Positions 31,548 to 43,659 are shown, counted from the first letter of the stretch. The stretch is 64,000 bases of DNA from Lunularia cruciata (GCA_948567375.1 OX419755.1:4965001-5029000), one strand, 5' to 3'. Notes: generated by a model from the sequence alone, not told the origin. A program made the numbers and translations.

Positions 31548-33789
31548 TTCTACTTATCGGAATTTCGCTGTAGTTCGTGGAAGACCCGGTGAACTCGCGG
31601 GCTCATTGGAACAAAAGGTTGTCTGTCAGAGGTTTTTCCGTGAATGTGAATGGGCCATTTGGCCCATTTCCCATATGCTTTTTGTGAAGAGAAGGGAAAG
31701 AAGATGCAGTAGGTGGTTTCAGTTAGGCACTTGAAAGAATTCCGTAGCGATTCCCAAATACAATTTAACGATGATCAAGACCTACTCTCTACTAACTATA
31801 TTATAATAACGTTTGAAATCCATTTCATATATATTATATTGATAATATATCCATTCCACGTACCGAAACCACAATCAAATTTTTTAATTTGTTTCCAAAC
31901 AAAAGAAATCCATTCTAAAGAATTGATGATATTATATTTATATACAAACTAGTGTCTTGTAGTTTATAGAGTAATAATGTTGTGCTACGAACATCTTCCA
32001 ATACGTTTAAATTCAGATTCTAGTATCCAAAATTCTCTACAACAACCGAATTTGATGAGATAAATCCGGTGAGAAACCAAGTCCTTTCTTGTTTTATACA
32101 TGATCATTCCCCAAATCCATCTCCTTTGTCAAACTATTTAAGTTATGATCAAGAAATCATGAGCTAAATATTTATTTCATGATAATATGCATATCCAATC
32201 ATCCCATCAATAATATATTGTGGTACAACATTTAGAATAATATTTGAAAGCAGCATTTTAAATTGTACTACGTTTACAACATTATGGTAATTGACTCTTG
32301 AAAACACATGAATAATCTTTTCTACCTTTCATACTTATTGTTGAATATCAAACGAAAGTTCAAAGATTGAGTATGAGTATCTTATATATTCAAGATATTA
32401 TTTAAATCCAAGTAACACACAAGTACCTGAATGAAATAAAGAGATAAACTGGAAGAAGATCAAGTCAAGATTATTATGTTGGAGTCTGACCTGCTTTTGG
32501 ATTTCTTCAAAGGAAGTTTAGTTTTTCTATTTTAGTGGAGCTTGCTTCTTATATTTAATTCTCTTTGAATATTCTTAAAAATTGTGCTCCTTTTCCTATT
32601 CAGTTAATTCCTCTGATATTCTGTTATGGACCTATTTAATTTGTGAATTTTACTATGTCCATCGGAACCTTTATCTTGCTTAACATGTAAACCAGCTCAG
32701 TTTCTAATCTTGAGTATAAATGAGAACGTATCCTCATTGTGTCCATCTTACTCGGTGGTGAGTACACATCAAAGGTTTGAATTGCAGAATGATTGGAATA
32801 TAGTCATTACCACATAAATTTAGGGAACATTCTGGAGAAACCACAAGTATTGGAAGTGAACAAGGCAATCAATCAGATTACATAAATCTCAAAAAAGAAT
32901 TTATTGACACATGAATGTGATAATTTACAAGAAAATATTGTATATCATACAATTTTATGGATCATCTTATTACATGCCCTAAAATATAATATTATATGGA
33001 ATAATTGTAAAATAATTTACAGAATTGCTACAGTGCTTTATAATAACAAATCGAAACTTGTTATTGTATTCATTGTATAGGAACCTCTGTTCTGAAATTA
33101 AATGCAGAGAAATTAATTATAAGAGTAATAAATAATAAGAGATTGGGTTAAAAGGTTAACATTACCTGAACTGATTTAGAGAATTGACTAAAACAAATTC
33201 ATAAATAATAATGTGCTAATAAGATAGAGAGACTCTAACTAAAATTTTATTATGGGGTTCCCCAACCAATTTTTATAATTTTCTGATTAATTCACTATAT
33301 AGAAGGATGATATTTAATTGTGTCTAAAGTAGTATCAAAAGAGAATCAATCAGATAATTTTAAAATTTTCTGATTAAGTTTCTTTTAATACTGAGTAAGA
33401 CCAATTACACATCAACTTCATTCATGTTAACAATTCGTATAGCTTCAGCACCCACTCAAGTTAAGTTAAAATGGATTCTTAATCAACTAGGCTATAATGG
33501 AATATTATTTTCGATGAATGGAACTAGACTCGTTTTGCACGAGATAAAAGCTTTACTAGATACTTCATAATTAAAATGAAATAGAAGGCAGAAAATTTTC
33601 ATTCTCTTCTTTCTAATATATTTTGGTTGATTACCGGGGAAATTATTGATGGGGTTCATTATGTTTGAGAATGCAAATCCAAACCTAACAATGTATTCAT
33701 TTTCAGAAATGCAAAGCATCCATCTCCAACGGGGAAATAAGATCGTTACTATTAGCGAATGGGTACCTTAAAACAGATTCATCATACCT
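31548..33789. other. AT-rich stretch without recognisable gene
   Basis: I see no domain on either strand. Open frames are under 80 codons. Confidence 0.35.
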
Positions 33790-33945
33790 GTTCAATGTTT
33801 TAGATGTACTTTCTAACAATGAATATCGCCTCCAGATAACGAAATTGTGGTTGTGGTGGAAGTTTGAATGAATGACTATTGCTCCCCGTTCACTTTCTTG
33901 CACGGAGCAATGTAGCAGCATCCTTGGAGAAGATCCTCGAGGCTA
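33790..33945 (-). repeat. Dispersed repeat, copy B, inverted relative to 29975-30120
   Basis: This is the minus-strand partner of the segment near 30 kb. The shared words are GGGGAGCAATAGTC and GGATGCTGCTACATTGC on the minus strand. Similarity fades beyond about 150 bp on both sides. The paired copies suggest two insertions, or a duplication, of one sequence of unknown type. Confidence 0.6.
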
Positions 33946-34574
33946 ACAAGACACGTAAAATCCACCCTACTTACACCCAATTGCAAAACTAGGAAAGGTA
34001 CGAACAGATACAGAACAAACACTGCACAGAGAGTTAAGAAACTGAACCAAAAAGTCCAGGGTTCTCATTTCAGGGACCAAGGATGAAGATTTCGTAAAGT
34101 CTCACATGGAAGAAAAGGAGCAGAGAGTAAATCGTATCGGCAAAGGCAAAGGCAAAGGCAAGTGGTGTGACAATGGGTGACGCGAACAAGACGAGCAACT
34201 TCGAACTCGTTTTGCACGTCTTCTTCGCACTCGCTCTCCAAATGTAAAATAGAAATTTACAATTTGACTAGCATAGGGAGGTTTCAATTGTAGATTAAAA
34301 CCGTAATGACGTATTGGTAAAGACCATGTGTTTTGGAATGGAACAAAATCACAAAATACAAGCCTCCAAAAATCAAAAGAAAATACTTAACATAGAAGTG
34401 AAATAGTTTAACATCAGATATTATGATTTTGTATAGATCTCCTAAATATAAACCATGATATTTTAGGGGATCATAATAGCGTCCAGATTTTCCACAGTTT
34501 GGATCTCATAAGAGCCTTACCGGAGAAGATCCGGACACCACCCTTATAACGGTCATGATCTCATCAGGTCTAGA
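33946..34574. other. Non-coding stretch
   Basis: No gene is recognised. A short GGCAAA simple repeat (about 34139-34160) is present. Confidence 0.35.
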
Positions 34575-34835
34575 CTTGAACATGGGGGGTTTCAGAAATA
34601 GTTTGATGAAGCTATGTATATTTCATATAGATTTTTATAAAGTGGTAACTAAATCGGTATGGGGTGCGGGCCGGAGGAAGAAAGAGTCCCACAACGGAGT
34701 TCTGGCCAAGTTCCTTATTAATAGCAAACTCATAAGAGGTGGTTCATAGAAAATAAGGGATATGGAGTTTTCTGTTGTCAGACTGTAACACATTAATTAT
34801 AGATTCGGGTTAAAGTGACTGGTTTAGGGTCGAAT
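34575..34835 (+). repeat. Dispersed repeat, copy 1 (partner at 42470-42730)
   Basis: The two loci share GGGTTTCAGAAATAG at the left, then GGCCAAGTTCCTTATTA, GAGGTGGTT and TAGAAAATAAGGGATA, then a common GGGTTAA block, in the same order and orientation over about 260 bp. The copies are clearly diverged. No coding frame is shared, so this is probably part of an LTR or other transposon end that I cannot name. Confidence 0.75.
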
Positions 34836-35034
34836 TTGCCCTACACCGGTTGCCACCCGTGTAATGTATTAATTTACTAATGTGTTAATTTAGGATTAAA
34901 TGGGATTTTGCCCGTTGTTGCTTCATAGCCAGCTGTAGCTGCTTGTGGCTGCCCGGAGCCGCTTGTTGCTACTGGTAGCCGCTCGATGGTGCCTGTTGGT
35001 TATGCATCCAAATGTGAGCCTGCATTGCAATCAG
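34836..35034. other. GCT-rich low-complexity stretch
   Basis: From about 34915 to 35000 the sequence is built from GCTGTAGCTGCTTGTGGCTG-like words, an imperfect triplet-type repeat, between two dispersed repeats. Confidence 0.5.
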
Positions 35035-35235
35035 TTCTTGATCTTCCCATTGCTAAATTTTTGATGCCCTTTTTACTCCCCGCACTAATCTGTGAAAATG
35101 TGAACCACCACACCAATGTGAAACTACAAGACTCACCGGTTTAGTTTACTGATAGGAACATTTGCACACAACATTTGGATTTGCAGATGGTGAATTTGAA
35201 TTTGAATAGTTGAGAGTGTCATTTTGGATCCACAG
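35035..35235 (-). mobile_element. Third remnant of the ORF1-bearing (Harbinger-like) element: ORF1 start and upstream flank
   Basis: On the minus strand, ATGGGAAGATCAAGAAC (near 35057) matches the start of ORF1 at 51283, which reads ATGGGAGATCAAGTACC. The similarity continues upstream: CCACACCAATG followed by AAACTACAA, GGTGAATT with a TTTGAAT block, and CATTTGGAT occur in the same order at 35110-35230 and 51375-51485. Homology ends inside the first codons of ORF1, so only a short piece with the upstream flank is left. Confidence 0.6.
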
Positions 35236-37719
35236 AGAATTCATAAATTCTACTCTAAGAATCACCCACAAAAATAATGTGGCAACCCTCTCAAGAAGCC
35301 ACATCATCTCTTTTGAAAATCATTTATTTCAATAGAGAAATCCTAAACATCCATAATATAGCACCTGATGTTTATAAATCAACACAAATTGTATGCGATG
35401 TACCATAAAACAATTTCTAGTGTGTTCATTTATTAGCACCTCATCTACTTGCAGAGTTAAAAAATAGTTATAAAGTTTATTATTTATCATGTAGAAAACC
35501 ATCAAAAATATTTCTAAAACCCCATATTGCATGTTTAAATTGCAATTCCACATTGAATTGGATGTGTTAATGATCTTGAATTTCAATCTTGAGATTTGAA
35601 TTTTGATCTCAAGTTCAAAATTTTATATTTTCTTACTTCAAAATTTATTATCCTTTTGTTTTGTACTAACATATATAAAAATGTTATTTCTTTATACTTA
35701 ACGTGAAATTCACCTCCCTAAATTAATCCAAGTTTTGAAAAAGAAGTGTGTACCATTAATATCAACTCCATATCACCAGTAAGAAAGAGAGTCTGCCTCA
35801 TTAGATATAAGATTCGATTAGATAGGAGATAAGTCCAGATTTGAGGTCCAATACTAGGAAAACTAGATGTAAGTATATCATAATAACTATAGATAAGATG
35901 AAATAAAAATCCATTGGGAAGTACTCCAATATTCTTGGTACTAATTTGAGAAATATTGGATATGCTAAAAGCTTTCAATGAGTTGTTGGTAAAAACTAAG
36001 GAGAAAAAGAAAGACGTTGAAGATGATGAGAGGAAGGATGATTATGATGACAAAGATAATTATAACTTGGATCTCAAAAGCATTTATAATTTTGTACAAG
36101 GACATACTAACTATAGATGTCATATATATGCACCTTGCCATCTAACAAAAGGTGCATATAAAGGAGAGCATAAAGTAAACAAAAGGGAGAAATGCAAAGG
36201 ATAAGCCTTAAAAAAGAGAATTTAGTAGAATTAAAGAGGAAATAAACACTTTTCCAAAGACTCCAATATTTGTTGTATAATTTCTGGATAATATTGTATA
36301 AGAAATCTCCATTGATAAATTTATATAAGCAAATAAATTTCAATATATATTTAAAATTCATTCTAAAATAAAATTTCAAATTTTGAGACTTTGATTCATA
36401 CGTGCAGCATTTACAATTTTTGAGGGAATTGGAGATTTAATACTTCCTGAATTGGTAGTTTCTAGAAACACTTCAATTTTAGGAGTCAATGGAGGTATTA
36501 TTCTTTTTGAACTACAAAAAGATTTTCAAAGAATCTTCTCGTATTGTGTCCTCTATTCTCACTAAATGTCACTAAATGCTTTTGATAGTTCTTTAGAAAA
36601 AGGTTTCAAGTGTTTATAAAATTTTGATTTAGTAATTTGGTTGAAATTTTTTACACTTTGTGCCTCAGGTTGAAAATAATGTTAGGACATGAAAGAATGC
36701 ATATTTAAAATATTTTTGGAGTATGAAGAGGCTATCAACATTAGTTTTCTTTCAAGAGATCCATCAAATTAACAAAAAATCTATGTCCACGCTTTAGCAC
36801 TTTTATAGAATGGAATATGAAGCACAATGCATGCTCGCTTATATGGTTGCAATCCTCCAGATTCCTTGGAAACTAAAGCGATTAATTTTTACTTGATATC
36901 TTATAGTGTTATCTCAATGCTTTCTCGTTAGCATTGTTGTTTCTTTGTAGAGAGAAATATAATTTTCAAAATGAAGAAGAAAATCTTATTTTCTTGCTTG
37001 TATATACACCAGCTTAATCTCTTAGCAATAAAGATATTATTCATAATCATATACCGCTTCCTTCATATCCTCTTTATCTGCTGTCTTTGAATAAAGTTTT
37101 CTATTATGAGAAGTAGGCATAAATCAATTCTGGACTTGGATTTATAGACCCTCATGTTACATCAAGTTACATGAGAACTTCCTTTCTCTTGGGTATAGCA
37201 AGATTTAAATCCCACTTCTTAGAAGAGATAGAAGATGCAAAAAAGATTTTAGCAGGACCTGGCCTGCTTGTAGATTTATTCTCATAGATTAGTAAAAGCA
37301 CCTGATTGACAGTTTTCCTGGGCCAAAGGGGCATCAAAATTGAGATGCAGTTTTTAGACTTGGTAAGGAAGATATAGCAAAAACAATGTATGACTCATTT
37401 TTTTGGGTAGATTACAAAAAAATTTTATTAGTGAAAATTTTATTAATGATCAATTAATATTTAATTATTTAAAAATATTTAAATTATATTTTATATATTT
37501 AAATGATCAATTTAATCTTAGTTAAAAATTTAGAAGGCAAGTTTGAATACTCAAGATGTAAATTTAAATATTTAAATTAAATTTTAGAGCTTTTACTTCA
37601 ACAAGAACAATGAGATTGTATAACACCAAAGTCCTTCCTTCTTGAAGGTATATACCATGCCAAAGTTCTCCTCCTCAAGTTCTGTACAAGGCCGAATGTC
37701 TTTGTTCTTGAGGTCTTCT
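35236..37719. other. AT-rich gene-poor stretch
   Basis: I see no recognised gene. The frame 35956-36204 (82 codons, very rich in Lys, Asp and Glu) has no match I know. The region 37390-37590 is nearly pure A+T, with repeated ATTTAAAT words. Confidence 0.35.
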
Positions 37720-37724
37720 GAAAC

Positions 37725-38215
37725 TTCAAATGGTCATAACGTTTTTTACAAACAACTAAACACTACAATCTTGGTGGTAGCAGAAAGCACACAAAAAGGC
37801 GCTTCCAATGAGACACCCATCTCTTCATTTAAACATGCAAATGCAGAGCTATGAGCTCTGAAGTGTGTGTAGCAAAAGTCCATTGGGAAGAACACTGCTT
37901 TGGAGTAGGGTTCTTCACCAAGAAGACTTCTTTGGTGGTTGGGCACCAACTATCCTTGCATGAGAATTATTGGTTAGGTGCAAACTATCCTTGCTGGGAG
38001 TTCTTCATATAGGTCTTTGATGCCAAAGGTGATGTTAGGTTGAAGGTATCTTCCACGCCAAAGGTTTCTTGCACTAAAGGTATCTTAATTTCAAATGGTT
38101 GTAACCTTTACTACAGACCTCCAATTGCTGCAATTGTGGTAGCAGTGGAAAACCCATGAAGAGATGCCTCTAAAATAAGAGAAAGAACTGCATTTGAACA
38201 CTTAACCACAAAGAT
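37725..38215 (+). repeat. Two diverged copies of a roughly 125-bp unit
   Basis: CTTCAAATGGTCATAAC (about 37725) and TTTCAAATGGTTGTAAC (about 38088) each lead to a shared GTGGTAGCAG block and CCCAT words. Between and before them GCCAAAGGT recurs. A related ATGGTCATAATG word occurs near 12803. Probably parts of old LTR sequence. Confidence 0.45.
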
Positions 38216-39500
38216 ATAAACCCCATAGTACATGCAGCAAAATTTCTATAGCAAAATGACGGCAAAGGTCATAATGGCCACACACCCTGTACCTTGGCAT
38301 ACCCAAAGATTAAGCTAAACAATACCACATTGAGTAGCTTCTTATCTAGACATGATAATACGCTTCTTTTTCCCTAATAGAAAGTAGAAAAATGGAACAA
38401 AATTGCACTATTATGAGGGAAGGTGAGGCATCGCATTACAATCGCATTACTCAACTCAAGGAATATTTACAAATATATTTCTGGACTATCTAAATACTCC
38501 AGGAAGGGCCCGGTCACCAGAAGGGCTATAGCGTCACAACCAGGGCGTCCATACTATGAATACATTTAAGCGTCGATTTATTAGGACTCTTGAAGAGACT
38601 CGAATCCATTACCTACTTAAGGACCCCAAAGTAATAACCGTTTGGTGATGGATAATACAATGGGATATCCGGTTCTATAAACACCACTGACTCTTGAATA
38701 TTTACAATTTATAATCCTAATCTAATATCAAAATAATTGCAATTAGGCTTTGGCTATTGTTTATATTATCTAGAACTATACTAAATATAGAACTAAATAT
38801 CTACAATATTTAGACTCGTTCTTGCATCATGCATCATCCCTTCTTAAATGGTTGTTGATTCGGCATGTATTGTTAGTTTGCAAGGCTACCTGTTCCGGTT
38901 CAAGTGCTTGTCTAGACAAGAGTCTGTGTGGCTTTGTTGCCCATTATGCTCTGCTCTAGGGGCGTCCTTGGTTCGCAACTCGGGTGCTCTTTAAGGACTT
39001 CCAAGACTATTTCCTTTGGTTCTATGCAGACTTTTGAGGTTTTAAAAGTGGACTAAATTTAAGCCCCAAAATTCGATATTTTAATTCCTGAAATTGAACT
39101 TAAGGTCCATTTTTGTGAACATACACGGAAAATCTAATATGTGTTTTAATATATGAAGGATATAGAACTACTTTACATCTGATTTGAATTTTAGGAGCTA
39201 TATATCCTTCATTCAAAAGTTATGTACAATTTTTAGTATACAATAAAAATGAATATATACTGTGAAACACAAGTGCAATTGTGAAATCTTACTCTCATAG
39301 AACAATGCAACGTGAATGGGACTTCATGGGCAGACTAAAGAAACCATAATAACCATGAGAAATATAGAAAAATTAGGAATTCTCATTTTTTTAATGAATG
39401 TATTCAATACAACAAAGAAATACATTTGATAGAAGGAAAACCTAACAACTTCGATCGATCTACATATCGATCGTAGAGTGACTTAGTAGGAAAAGTCATC
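38216..39500. other. Non-coding stretch
   Basis: No gene is recognised. A perfect short palindrome, CGATCGAT with ATCGATCG around CTACAT, lies at about 39453-39475. Confidence 0.35.
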
Positions 39501-39504
39501 GTCT

Positions 39505-39795
39505 ACTGTATACATAACATCATACCAGTCTCCATGAGATCAATATGTGCCTGCTTTAGTGAACAAACAACAAGGATCGTTTAAAACCCGGAGCTATATA
39601 CGTAGAAGACAGAAAAGTATTTGTTCTTAGAAGAGGAAAAGGAAAAGGAAATTGCAAGCCTTTTCTTCCTTTTCCTTTTCCCCGTAATCGAGACATCGTG
39701 ATTCCAGTCTCCTTGAGATCTGCCTGCATTGTTTACGTTAGTAAACAAACGACGAGGACCCTAAGTACACGGGAGGACCCTAAGTACACGGAAGG
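39505..39795. repeat. Duplicated block with a purine/pyrimidine hairpin and a 19-bp tandem pair
   Basis: CCAGTCTCCATGAGATC with AACAAACAACAAGGATC (about 39525-39580) is repeated as CCAGTCTCCTTGAGATC with AAACAAACGACGAGGACC (about 39703-39762). Between the copies lies a perfect 16-bp inverted repeat, GGAAAAGGAAAAGGAA (39635-39650) with its complement (39666-39681). A 19-bp tandem pair starting AGGACCCTAAGTACACGG follows at 39755-39792. Confidence 0.75.
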
Positions 39796-39996
39796 ACTAT
39801 TTCCATCCCACCTTTTGCTACTTTTACCACGACACTGTAAATTAATCGCCCCTAAACTAATCCCTGGGTTAAATGTATCGAAAATAGCAAAATTTTTGGT
39901 GGAAATAATACTTTCCTCAGTGTATACGAAAAGGGTGACCGCATAGAAAACACGAAGGATGGGAAGTTGATGAAGGGAAGAATGGGAAGTTGGTAT

Positions 39997-41735
39997 CTAT
40001 AAGTTGATGGCAACCTTGATGTAACCATCTAGTGTTGTGTCCTCAATCGTTTCACGAGGTGTTGCTGCTACAGGGTGCAACCTCATGCTTCCCTTTAGAA
40101 CTGCTTGCACATATGCCAAGCTCTCGCGATCGGATTCGTCGATAAGTCCATCTCTCCTTATGACTCTGTGGAGTTCTTGGTTGCATTTTGCCATAATATC
40201 TGGATGCCTTACTCATCGGCCAGTGAATTGTTTCTTTGGACGTCTCCGATCCCCCTAAAAGCAAATCCTGCAATTGACGAACACAAGTCCATGTGCACTT
40301 CTAAGGAAGATCAACCATTACCTTGCGAATGGAACATATGTGGAGAGCTCGGAGAGTCTCCGGCCGTCCTGCATATGCTCCCGAATGTTCTGAGTGGATA
40401 CTGGAGAAGTTCGTAATACCTTGGTGACATCTACCACCACTGGGTCTGCCAGATTGATACGCAAAGCAAGAATCGAATAAACAAACTAGAATAAGCAACG
40501 GAATTGGATTGACCAGAGGCTCAAGCGGTTGTATATACGTACTAGCAGAAGTGTCTTGATCGTGCCATCCTTGAAAATGATCTTTTTTCTTGAGGTGGAG
40601 CGTTCTTCTCATCCCATTGGGCTTGGAGTAACATATCGACAAAGTCCATGCCGTCATGATCAATCTCTCCACCAGTTCGCAGCAGATGTCCCTGACGACG
40701 TTCAACAACAAAGTCTGCGCGGAACACATCAAGTCAGGTAGTGAGCTCCACTATATCAGCCTTGAATTTGCGATCAAACCTGCCTAGCCAGGGGATAAAA
40801 TTCCCGATTCCAATCAATCGGATGCTCACGAATTTTGACATTAGCTGTTTGAACTCTATGGTTTCTTATCATATTTCGACATATTTCGACAGTAGTAGGT
40901 TCTGCTGGACATCATTTGAGTTATGTTGCTGAACGTCATCTCTGACCAATCCTCCGTCGTGGCCTTCTCTCGAAATGTCTTGCACAGCACCACATACCTC
41001 TTCTCTCCTCATATCCTCCGTCAATTTGCCCGTGAAATGAAACCTCAGTGAGATCTCGGACTTGAGGTACATGGAACCATACTACAAACACTAAGCTGAC
41101 ATCCGATATTTTAGTCACATGGCTACTAAGCACTTTTCACATCAACTCATGAGGCAGGAACGTGCGTATTTAGACACCTGAAACTTCCAAAATGAACGAA
41201 GAATTGGTGACGTTCCATCACTGTACGTAGACAAAACATTAGTTAAAAGGTGCACCACGCTGAACAACCTCCCTTTGCAAACCTTATTTGAGACAGATTT
41301 CTGTGTGTTACCTACTTTTATACCGTTATAGGGTCGAAATGAACTGCTCCTCAAAAGAAAAGAACTTGAGCGAAACCCCGGATAAGTTGAGTTCCACGGG
41401 AACGAGAACAAGAACAATAGAGAAGCAGAATACCATTAAAAGCACGAAAAGACATACTTTCTAGCTCGGATTCTAGTTATTGGACATGAATAGGACACTT
41501 GGAAATGTCCCCACATTGAATTGCTGTATCCGTTTGGGGCAGAGTTTCGGAGCTCAACAAGGTGATCACCCGGAGGTTCCAAAATCAAGTCTTGACAATT
41601 GTTAAACACGATATCTGCCATGATGAGTTCTGGGCGAGAGGCAAAGATGTGATCCTGAGTTCTGGATGCTTCTTTTGCCAAATCTGAATTCGAAATAATT
41701 AAGGCTGGGACGGAACCCAACCTTAAGTGCACGAT
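39997..41735 (-). pseudogene. Cytochrome P450 pseudogene, truncated at both ends
   Basis: Plant P450 blocks read from right to left. LRLGSVPALIISNSDLAKE and FASRPELIMADIVF (41732-41600) are the start of the catalytic domain. LTEDMRREEVCGAVQDISRE (about 41020) is the C-helix region. GIGNFIPWLGRFDRKFKADI is near 40820-40750 and DFVDMLLQAQ near 40640. The I-helix block DLLLGGSETSKETIHW (about 40268-40220) matches the usual oxygen-binding turn. The K-helix should read Glu-x-x-Arg; here it is KGSMRLHP (about 40095), with Gly in place of Glu. The sequence stops after DGYIKV, so the heme-binding Cys loop is absent, as is the N-terminal membrane anchor. Several frameshifts separate the blocks, for example near 40205. 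CAATTGCAG just before the I-helix block may be an old intron acceptor. It resembles A-type plant P450s; subfamily not assigned. Confidence 0.88.
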
Positions 41736-41861
41736 TCTCGGGTCTCGTACTTATCTGTAAGTGTATCTGTAAGTGGAAACTCTGATGTGGTAATTCTGGG
41801 TTCATAAGGCGAATATGTCCAATGACTGGCCATCCTAAGTTAGTGTCAAATAGATTTTCTT

Positions 41862-42425
41862 ACTAAGATTCTACAAACACCACGATTGTTGTGTGACCTG
41901 ATTTCGTACTGTGCAAGGACATGATGAGATCCAAACTCACATGTTTCCATCAAGCACATGGAATGGAGAGTGGTTGGAGGAGTACACTTGGTTTTTGGTT
42001 GTTGTTCTTCTTGCATTAGCAACTCTCACACGATTGGACAAAGTTTTGAACATCTCGTATCATGTTGGGCCAACACCATTGGCATTGGAGAGTACCCAAG
42101 GTCTTGTCCACACCCATGTGACCAATGATTGGTAAGTCATGAGCTTCTTGGAAGCGCACAAGTCAGAGGTCACACTTGGTTGGAACATAAATCCGGTCCT
42201 CACAAAATAGAAGGCCTTCCTTGTAGGAGAAGGTGTTGTACTCCTTGTTGCATGGTGCAAGATGACCTTGTATCATCTGAAAGAAAAGATCTTGTTGTAG
42301 AGTTGTCTTAAACTTGATTTGGACTTTGGAGTCAAATGACACCATTGTAATTGCCGTCGCGATGAGAGGAAGAGACTTCAAAATAGGTTGTCATGATAGG
42401 GCATTGACGATGAAACCTAAAGGAC
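41862..42425 (-). mobile_element. Second Ty3/gypsy fragment (RNase H end to integrase core)
   Basis: On the minus strand the order is the RNase H-integrase junction (VNALS, stop, QP at about 42397), then YKEGLLFCEDRIYVP, then the integrase zinc finger with His-x3-His in HDLPIIGHMGVDKTLG and Cys-x2-Cys in QNFVQSCESC (about 42145-42020), then VSLDLIMSLHSTKSGH (about 41935-41890), the start of the catalytic core. The fragment ends near 41862, next to the P450 pseudogene. Frames shift at about 42180. It is a separate insertion, not part of the element at 1-5586, and no LTR is seen. Confidence 0.85.
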
Positions 42426-42469
42426 TAGGTGGTAGACGAAACCTGTTTATGGATTTAAAGTTCCAATAG

Positions 42470-42730
42470 GGGTTTCAGAAATAGCTAGACGAAGTTTCAT
42501 AACTTTTCATAAAGATAGTTACGAAGCCTTGACTAAATTGGTACGAGATGTGAACTGGAGGTAGAAAAGGTCTAGCTATGGAGTTTGGGCCAAGTTCCTT
42601 ATTATTAGCACACTCCATATGAGGTGGTTTGTAGAAAATAAGGGATAAGGATCTATCCGTTATCACTTTGTAGTGCATTGATTACATATTAGGGTTAATA
42701 AAGTATATCATTTAGGGTTATTGTGAAAAT
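42470..42730 (+). repeat. Dispersed repeat, copy 2 (partner at 34575-34835)
   Basis: Shares GGGTTTCAGAAATAG, GGCCAAGTTCCTTATTA and GTAGAAAATAAGGGATA with the copy near 34.6 kb. It directly follows the gypsy fragment on the right and may be the flank of the same decayed element. Confidence 0.75.
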
Positions 42731-43215
42731 GGCGGCCACCAAAGGGAGCATCCATGATGTTTGAGAACACCCATGGTAATCAAAAGTTGATAGATTTATG
42801 CACTAGATGACCTGAAATGAGATTTTTGACTGTTGAGGAAGATTTGAGTGCATGCAAAAATTGACAGCGGAAGAAGATTTGAGAGACCCATAGCCAAAGT
42901 TGGAAGTGCGAGTGAATTTTGACAACAGAAGAAGATTTGAGAAACCCATAGCCATAGTTGGAAGGCAGAGTGAATTGGTTTGGAGTGGGAAGATTTGAGT
43001 GCGGATTTTGGGAAGGTTAGAAGGAGGAGTGATTTTGTTTGAAGGGTTTCTCTCCAAGATTCTTGATTTCATTATTAAAAAAGTATAATTTATGATTTTT
43101 GTCTCTTGGTACGACTATGAAATGTATGCCCTTGTTCCCCATTGAGTGATGAAATGAAATTCATGCACTTGTTTTCTTGTTACAGAATGTAAATTATGAG
43201 ATTATTTGTTTTTTG
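42731..43215. other. Non-coding stretch with weak internal repeats
   Basis: GAAGATTTGAG recurs at about 42837, 42870 and 42926, together with CCCATAGCCA and GGAAG words, which indicates old short-period duplication. No gene is seen. Confidence 0.4.
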
Positions 43216-43218
43216 TGT

Positions 43219-43612
43219 GCAAAGAATAGAGATGCCCCTTTGCCAATTGCCAAAATTTACAAGGTTTTTTTTTTGTTCTATGCGCTGAGAATAGAGATGC
43301 CCCTTTGCCAAAATTTACGAGGTTTTTTTTTGTTTTGTGCATAGAGAATAAAGTGCCCCTTTGCCAAAATTTATGTTGTTTTTCTTATCTGTGGACATAG
43401 AGAATAGAGATGAGACTTTGCCCAATAAGGAGTTATATGTGATGAATAAAAATCCAGAGTCAAGTCATGCCAAGAGGAAGGTGAATAAACATAGAGAATA
43501 GAGATGAGACTTTGCCCGATAAGGAGTTATATGTGGTGAATAAAAATCTAGAGTCAAGTCATGCCAAGAGGGAGGTGAATAAAAATCCAGAGTAAAGTCA
43601 TGTTGAGAGGGA
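43219..43612 (+). repeat. Compound minisatellite, two unit types
   Basis: Three units of about 65 bp share AGAATAGAGATGCCCCTTTG, CAAAATTTA and a T run (from about 43225, 43290 and 43350; the third reads AATAAAGTGCCCC). They pass into two units of about 100 bp sharing AGAATAGAGATGAGACTTTG, AAGGAGTTATATGTG and AGTCAAGTCATGCCAAGAG (from about 43391 and 43493). Both unit types keep the AGAATAGAGATG word, so the second probably arose from the first. Confidence 0.85.
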
Positions 43613-43659
43613 GCACTCATGCAAAACTAACTAGAAATATTAGAAAATGTATTCAATGG

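Noticed and set aside
33525-33545. Helitron-like 3' end on the minus strand (CTCGT...ACGAG, then CTAG, T)
   Set aside because: The stem is only five pairs with a one-base spacer to CTAG, and no matching 5' end was found.
41602-41805. Minus open frame of 67 codons at the P450 start
   Set aside because: It overlaps the conserved P450 frame in another phase; the P450 blocks are in the 41732-41436 frame.
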